From NCBI GenBank assembly GCA_020722405.1, contig DYKW01000071.1, positions 1 to 8,597 of the forward strand: DNA of 8,597 nucleotides, in the 5' to 3' direction. A program made the position numbers and the translations under genes. A model generated the notes under the pieces. It was not told the origin of the DNA, did not search any database, and was given only the letters and a program-made list of their open reading frames with translations. Of this stretch, positions 5,486 through 8,597 are shown in pieces (position 1 is the first letter of the stretch; each line of letters starts with the position of its first letter). Origin of the DNA: Anaerolinea thermophila. Lineage in GTDB: Bacteria > Chloroflexota > Anaerolineae > Anaerolineales > DRKV01.

Positions 5486-7411
5486 GTGAAGAAACTACCC
5501 CTTTCCTCCAGGGTAAACTTGCAAATGCCAAATGCCTATGTGGTCTTGCTCGATATCTTACTGACCGCATTTTCGGTGGCCGGTGCTTTTGCCTTGCGCC
5601 TTGACCTTGGCCCATTGTTCGTCTACTATCAACCACAAATGTGGTGGATGATGGGGCTGGCGGTACTCATAAAACCCCTGGTTTATCGTCTCTTTGGCCT
5701 GTACCGGCGTATATGGGCCTATGCCAGTATTTCGGAAATGATGGTTATCATCGTGGCATCAACCGTGGCCTCGGTGATTTTAGGGGGTGCCATTTTTCTA
5801 TTGACCACCATCCAGCAGATACTACCCTCGGTTCGCTACCTCGGCTTTCCTCGCTCTGCCATCCTCATCGATTTACTGCTTTCACTGGCGCTTATTGGCG
5901 GGCTCCGGTTTGCGCTGCGCCTGCTATGGGAAATGCGCAATGTCGGCAAGCAAGACAGATCAAGCGTAAAACGCACCTTGATCGTTGGTGCCGGAGACGC
6001 TGGCGCGTTGGTGGCGCGTGAAATGCAACGCAGCACGTTGCTTTTAGCGAAACCGGTATGCTTTGTGGATGACGACCCACAAAAACAAAACCAGCGTGTT
6101 CACAATGTACCGGTATTGGGAACGATTCAAGACCTGCCGCGCCTGGTGGAACAAAAACGCATCGATGAGGTGGTCATTGCCATTCCCAGTGCACCGGGAA
6201 AGGTGTTGCGCCGCATTACCGAAATTTGCCGCCAGAGTAAGGTGCCTTTCCGCACCATGCCCGGCATTTATGAATTGCTCGGAGGCAAGGTCAATGTCGG
6301 CCGGTTACGCGACGTTGATATTGCCGACTTGCTGCGCCGTGCACCTACAGACATGAGTCATCACAACGTGGGACACTACTTGGCAGACAAGCGCATTTTG
6401 GTCACCGGCGCGGGGGGCTCTATTGGGCGGGAGTTGTGTCAACAAATCGCACGCTGGCAGCCGCAAGTGCTCATCCTCTTGGGGCATGGGGAAAACAGCA
6501 TCTTCGAAACACTCATGGAATTGCGTTCTTCCTTCCCCGAATTGCGCGTTGAACCGGTCATCGCCGATACCCGCGATAGTGATCGGCTGCACACCATTTT
6601 TTCCACGTTCTTGCCAGAAGTGGTTTTCCATGCTGCCGCGCACAAGCATGTGCCCTTGATGGAAAGCAATGTGGAAGAAGCCGTCACCAACAACGTTTTG
6701 GGCACCCGTAACATCGTGGAAATGTGCCTTACCTATAACGTGGAACGCCTGACCATGATTTCCACCGATAAAGCCATCCGTCCTACCAGTGTGATGGGCG
6801 CAACCAAGCGCATTGCCGAACTTCTGGTGTTGGATGCGGCTCACCGCAACAAACGCCATTTCTCTGTGGTGCGCTTTGGAAATGTGTTGGGCAGTCGCGG
6901 CAGCGTAGTGCCCTTTTTCAAACGGCAAATTGCCCAGGGTGGCCCGGTTACCGTGACACACCCCGAAATGAAACGCTATTTTATGACCATTCCCGAAGCC
7001 GTCCATCTCGTTTTACAGGCCGCAGCCCTGGGAAAGGAGGGGGAGGCTTTTGTATTGCGTATGGGGGAGCCGGTGCGCATTCTCGATTTGGCCGAAGACC
7101 TGATCCGCCTTTCCGGTTTGGAACCAGGGCGGGATATCGAAATCACCTTTACCGGCATCCGCCCGGGAGAGAAGTTGAGCGAAGAATTGTGGGATAAATG
7201 GACGCACTACGAAGATACCGAACACCCCGACATCGTGCGCCTGGCTGAAGAAGATATTCTCACCGGCGAAGCCCTTGAGCGTGTGGTGGATGATCTCATC
7301 TACTACGCACGACAAGGGGAACGGGACACCATCATTCGCTTGTTGGATGAAGTTATTCCCGGGGCAGCGGTGGGTATGACACAAGCATTGGACATCGTTT
7401 CCTATAGTTGA
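5486..7411 (+). CDS. membrane NDP-sugar 4,6-dehydratase/epimerase, CapD/FlaA1/PglF type
   Basis: A 641-residue protein from the GTG at 5486. Hydrophobic segments at about 18-38, 53-70, 86-108 and 124-145 precede a Rossmann-like domain (TLIVGAGDAGALV, 164-176; VDDDPQKQ). The catalytic extended-SDR domain begins with LVTGAGGSIGRE (305-316), the NAD-binding TGxxGxxG signature. Further motifs are FHAAAHKHVPLME (381-393), STDKAIRPTSVMGATKR (426-442), VRFGNVLGS and FTGIRPGEKLSEEL. The SDR Tyr is replaced by Met (M437, with K441), as is usual in PglF/FlaA1-type 4,6-dehydratases, which convert UDP-GlcNAc to a 4-keto-6-deoxy sugar. Length and order match full-size membrane members. It probably prepares the donor for the upstream transferases. 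No adjacent aminotransferase is seen, so the final sugar is unknown. Epimerisation cannot be excluded. Confidence 0.93.
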   Translation: MKKLPLSSRVNLQMPNAYVVLLDILLTAFSVAGAFALRLDLGPLFVYYQPQMWWMMGLAVLIKPLVYRLFGLYRRIWAYASISEMMVIIVASTVASVILGGAIFLLTTIQQILPSVRYLGFPRSAILIDLLLSLALIGGLRFALRLLWEMRNVGKQDRSSVKRTLIVGAGDAGALVAREMQRSTLLLAKPVCFVDDDPQKQNQRVHNVPVLGTIQDLPRLVEQKRIDEVVIAIPSAPGKVLRRITEICRQSKVPFRTMPGIYELLGGKVNVGRLRDVDIADLLRRAPTDMSHHNVGHYLADKRILVTGAGGSIGRELCQQIARWQPQVLILLGHGENSIFETLMELRSSFPELRVEPVIADTRDSDRLHTIFSTFLPEVVFHAAAHKHVPLMESNVEEAVTNNVLGTRNIVEMCLTYNVERLTMISTDKAIRPTSVMGATKRIAELLVLDAAHRNKRHFSVVRFGNVLGSRGSVVPFFKRQIAQGGPVTVTHPEMKRYFMTIPEAVHLVLQAAALGKEGEAFVLRMGEPVRILDLAEDLIRLSGLEPGRDIEITFTGIRPGEKLSEELWDKWTHYEDTEHPDIVRLAEEDILTGEALERVVDDLIYYARQGERDTIIRLLDEVIPGAAVGMTQALDIVSYS

Positions 7412-7417
7412 GCATTT

Positions 7418-8404
7418 ATGACAATTTCAGCATCTGTTTGGCAGGACTTCCTGGAACGCCACGCGCCGAATGCGCACTTGTTGCAAACCGTCGCCTGGGG
7501 TGAACTCAAACGTTCCTTTGGCTGGTACCCTCGGCGCTTGATTGTAGGGCGCTGTGGCGCCCAGGTCTTATTTCGTGAACTCCCCTTAGGATTGCGCATA
7601 GCCTATCTGCCGAAAGGGCCGGTAGGCACGCCGGATGCGGATTTTTGGAAAGCGTTGGATGATCTATGTTCCAAAGAACGCGCGATTTTCCTGAAAATTG
7701 AACCCGATGCCTGGGAGCACGAACCGGAACTTGAGGGGGGGCGGCCGCACCCAAAGGGAAAAGCTGTCTCAAAGGGGATCCAGCCCCGCCGCACCCTGAT
7801 AGTAGACCTGACCCCTGAAGAGCCGCAAGTCCTGGCGGCTATGCACCAGAAGACGCGCTACAACATCCGTCTGGCAGCCCGCAAAGGGGTGGTCGTGGCC
7901 CCTTCGGACGACATCGCGTCCTTCTACGATTTGATGCAAGCAACTGCCGAACGAGATAGTTTTGGCGTGCACAGTCAGGCATACTACCAATGGGCATACG
8001 ACCTTTTTCAACCGCGGGGTGCTTGTGCCTTGTTGATGGCCACTTACGAAGAAAAACCGCTGGCCGGACTGATGGTCTTTGCCTGGGGCAAGCGTGCCTG
8101 GTATCTATACGGCGCTTCCAACAATCAGGAGCGCAACCGTATGCCTACCTATCTCTTGCAATGGGAGGCCATGCGTTGGGCAAAGGCGCGTGGTTGCACA
8201 GAATATGACCTGTGGGGCGTGCCCGATGCCGACGAGCCCCAACTCGAAGCCGAATTCACCCAACGCCAGGATGGCTTGTGGGGCGTGTATCGCTTCAAAC
8301 GCGGCTTTGGTGGACATTTGCGGCGTAGCGCTGCCCCCATAGATGTCGTTTACAAGCCGTTGTGGTATGCTCTCTACCGGCGTCTGTCCGATGCCCGCGG
8401 CTGA
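7418..8404 (+). CDS. FemAB-family aminoacyltransferase (peptidoglycan bridge formation)
   Basis: A 328-residue protein with two GNAT-like lobes. FLQTVAWGELKRSFGW-like residues (21-36), AYLPKGPVG (62-70) and QPRRTLIVDL (122-131) lead to QKTRYNIRLAARKGV (144-158), a hallmark of FemA/FemB/FemX proteins. The second lobe has FGVHSQAYYQWAY (182-194), WYLYGASNNQERNRMPTYLL (228-247), EYDLWGVPD (262-270) and GVYRFKRGFGG (289-299). These enzymes transfer amino acids from aminoacyl-tRNA to lipid II or peptidoglycan precursors; acceptor and amino acid here are unknown. No coiled-coil tRNA-synthetase-like insertion is seen. The ATG lies 6 nt after the dehydratase stop with no clear Shine-Dalgarno, so coupling is likely. 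A run of seven G (7735-7741) lies in a less conserved stretch (residues 100-120). It is the last plus-strand gene, with no clear terminator after it. Confidence 0.9.
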   Translation: MTISASVWQDFLERHAPNAHLLQTVAWGELKRSFGWYPRRLIVGRCGAQVLFRELPLGLRIAYLPKGPVGTPDADFWKALDDLCSKERAIFLKIEPDAWEHEPELEGGRPHPKGKAVSKGIQPRRTLIVDLTPEEPQVLAAMHQKTRYNIRLAARKGVVVAPSDDIASFYDLMQATAERDSFGVHSQAYYQWAYDLFQPRGACALLMATYEEKPLAGLMVFAWGKRAWYLYGASNNQERNRMPTYLLQWEAMRWAKARGCTEYDLWGVPDADEPQLEAEFTQRQDGLWGVYRFKRGFGGHLRRSAAPIDVVYKPLWYALYRRLSDARG

Positions 8405-8449
8405 TTCGTTTTTGCCCACGCACGGCAGATAACAACCGAAATGGGAGAC
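8405..8449. other. short gap between the FemAB gene and the repeat
   Basis: A 45-bp stretch with no gene. TGCC and GGCA (about 8413-8427) could form only a 4-bp stem with no U-run after it, so no convincing terminator marks the end of the cluster here. Confidence 0.4.
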
Positions 8450-8478
8450 GTATCTGTTTACCGCAGAGCCCGCAGAGA
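8450..8478. repeat. right copy of the 29-bp inverted repeat
   Basis: On the minus strand it reads TCTCTGCGG, GCTCTGCGG, then TAAACAGATAC, matching 221-249 at 25 of 29 positions. Two 9-bp units are recognisable instead of three. It lies 45 bp after the FemAB stop and immediately downstream of the conserved end of the right-hand GxxExxY gene. The two copies enclose about 8.2 kb in inverted orientation. Confidence 0.75.
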
Positions 8479-8482
8479 ATCT

Positions 8483-8597
8483 GGAGTTCACCACCCGGCG
8501 AATGCCATCCCTCAGGCCCCTGACATTGAAGTTAATCGGCATGCCCACCTTGCAACCAGAAAGCTTCAGGTAAGAAAGCAACTGAGCCTGATGAATC
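8483..8597 (-). CDS. GxxExxY family protein, C-terminal end (partial, no proper stop)
   Basis: Reading leftwards from the window edge, the product is IHQAQLLSYLKLSGCKVG then MPINFNVRGLRDGIRRVVNS. This is the typical C-terminus of GxxExxY proteins (aQLLtYLkLsg, LINFNV, lkdGIkR). The start lies beyond 8597. The conserved part ends at 8483; the frame then runs without a stop through the inverted repeat, giving RFSAGSAVN, and antisense into the FemAB gene, stopping only at about 8105. A gene caller may report that longer form, but nothing past the repeat looks like protein. The missing stop suggests a small indel near the end, or that the natural C-terminus is variable. It is a second copy relative to the N-terminal fragment at 1-212, on the same strand. 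Confidence 0.72.

Noticed and set aside
6305..7006. Open frame of 233 codons on the minus strand
   Set aside because: It lies wholly opposite the conserved SDR domain of the dehydratase; it is His- and Gly-rich with no recognisable family and is an antisense shadow.
7013..7384. Open frame of 123 codons on the minus strand
   Set aside because: Antisense to the C-terminal part of the dehydratase, no recognisable motifs.
221..8478. Composite transposon mobilising the operon between the inverted repeats
   Set aside because: No transposase or target duplication is visible, the inner genes look like ordinary chromosomal envelope genes, and each repeat is better explained as the end of its own adjacent GxxExxY copy.
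1..8597. One GxxExxY gene split by insertion of the whole 8.2-kb block
   Set aside because: Both fragments read leftwards; an interrupted gene would have its N-terminal part on the right. Here the N-terminal part is on the left and the C-terminal part on the right, so they are two separate copies.

Overview
The window is a bacterial chromosome segment of moderate GC content. Gene content and protein style suggest Chloroflexota, probably Anaerolineae: FemAB-type aminoacyltransferases next to polysaccharide genes, GxxExxY gene copies, and a RidA/two-component cluster. This assignment is inferred from general resemblance only; there is no rRNA or marker gene to confirm it.

Layout. (1) 1-249: on the minus strand, the N-terminal part of a GxxExxY gene (PD-(D/E)XK nuclease-like family) that appears frameshifted. 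It is preceded by a 9-bp tandem repeat ending in a 29-bp sequence. (2) 253-281: a good sigma70-type promoter directly beside the repeat. (3) 334-3885: four tightly packed plus-strand genes: ridA, an OmpR-type response regulator, a HAMP/HisKA histidine kinase, and an ExoA-like GT2 glycosyltransferase with C-terminal membrane helices. Junctions are a 5-nt gap, a 1-nt overlap (TGATG) and a 4-nt overlap (ATGA), so they are probably co-transcribed and translationally coupled. (4) 3886-4026: a 141-bp gap with a small hairpin that includes the Shine-Dalgarno sequence of the next gene. (5) 4027-8404: three more plus-strand genes: a polyprenyl-phosphate sugar phosphotransferase, a membrane-bound NDP-sugar 4,6-dehydratase/epimerase of the CapD/FlaA1/PglF type, and a FemAB-like aminoacyltransferase. 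(6) 8405-8597: an inverted copy of the 29-bp repeat (25/29 identical), then the C-terminal end of a second GxxExxY gene on the minus strand.

How the genes fit together. The dehydratase would make a modified UDP-sugar, the sugar phosphotransferase would load the first sugar-phosphate on undecaprenyl phosphate, and the ExoA-like enzyme would add sugars. The FemAB homologue may attach an amino acid to peptidoglycan or another envelope acceptor. The two-component system upstream is a plausible regulator of this envelope programme. RidA, an enamine/imine deaminase, is an odd first gene for such an operon. No polymerase, flippase or export gene is visible, so the glycan pathway is incomplete here.

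The most notable unexplained structure is at the edges. Two GxxExxY copies lie in the same orientation, and the same repeat in opposite orientations sits at the start of one copy and the end of the other. This is what would be seen if each GxxExxY gene were bracketed by terminal inverted repeats, as in a small dispersed element.
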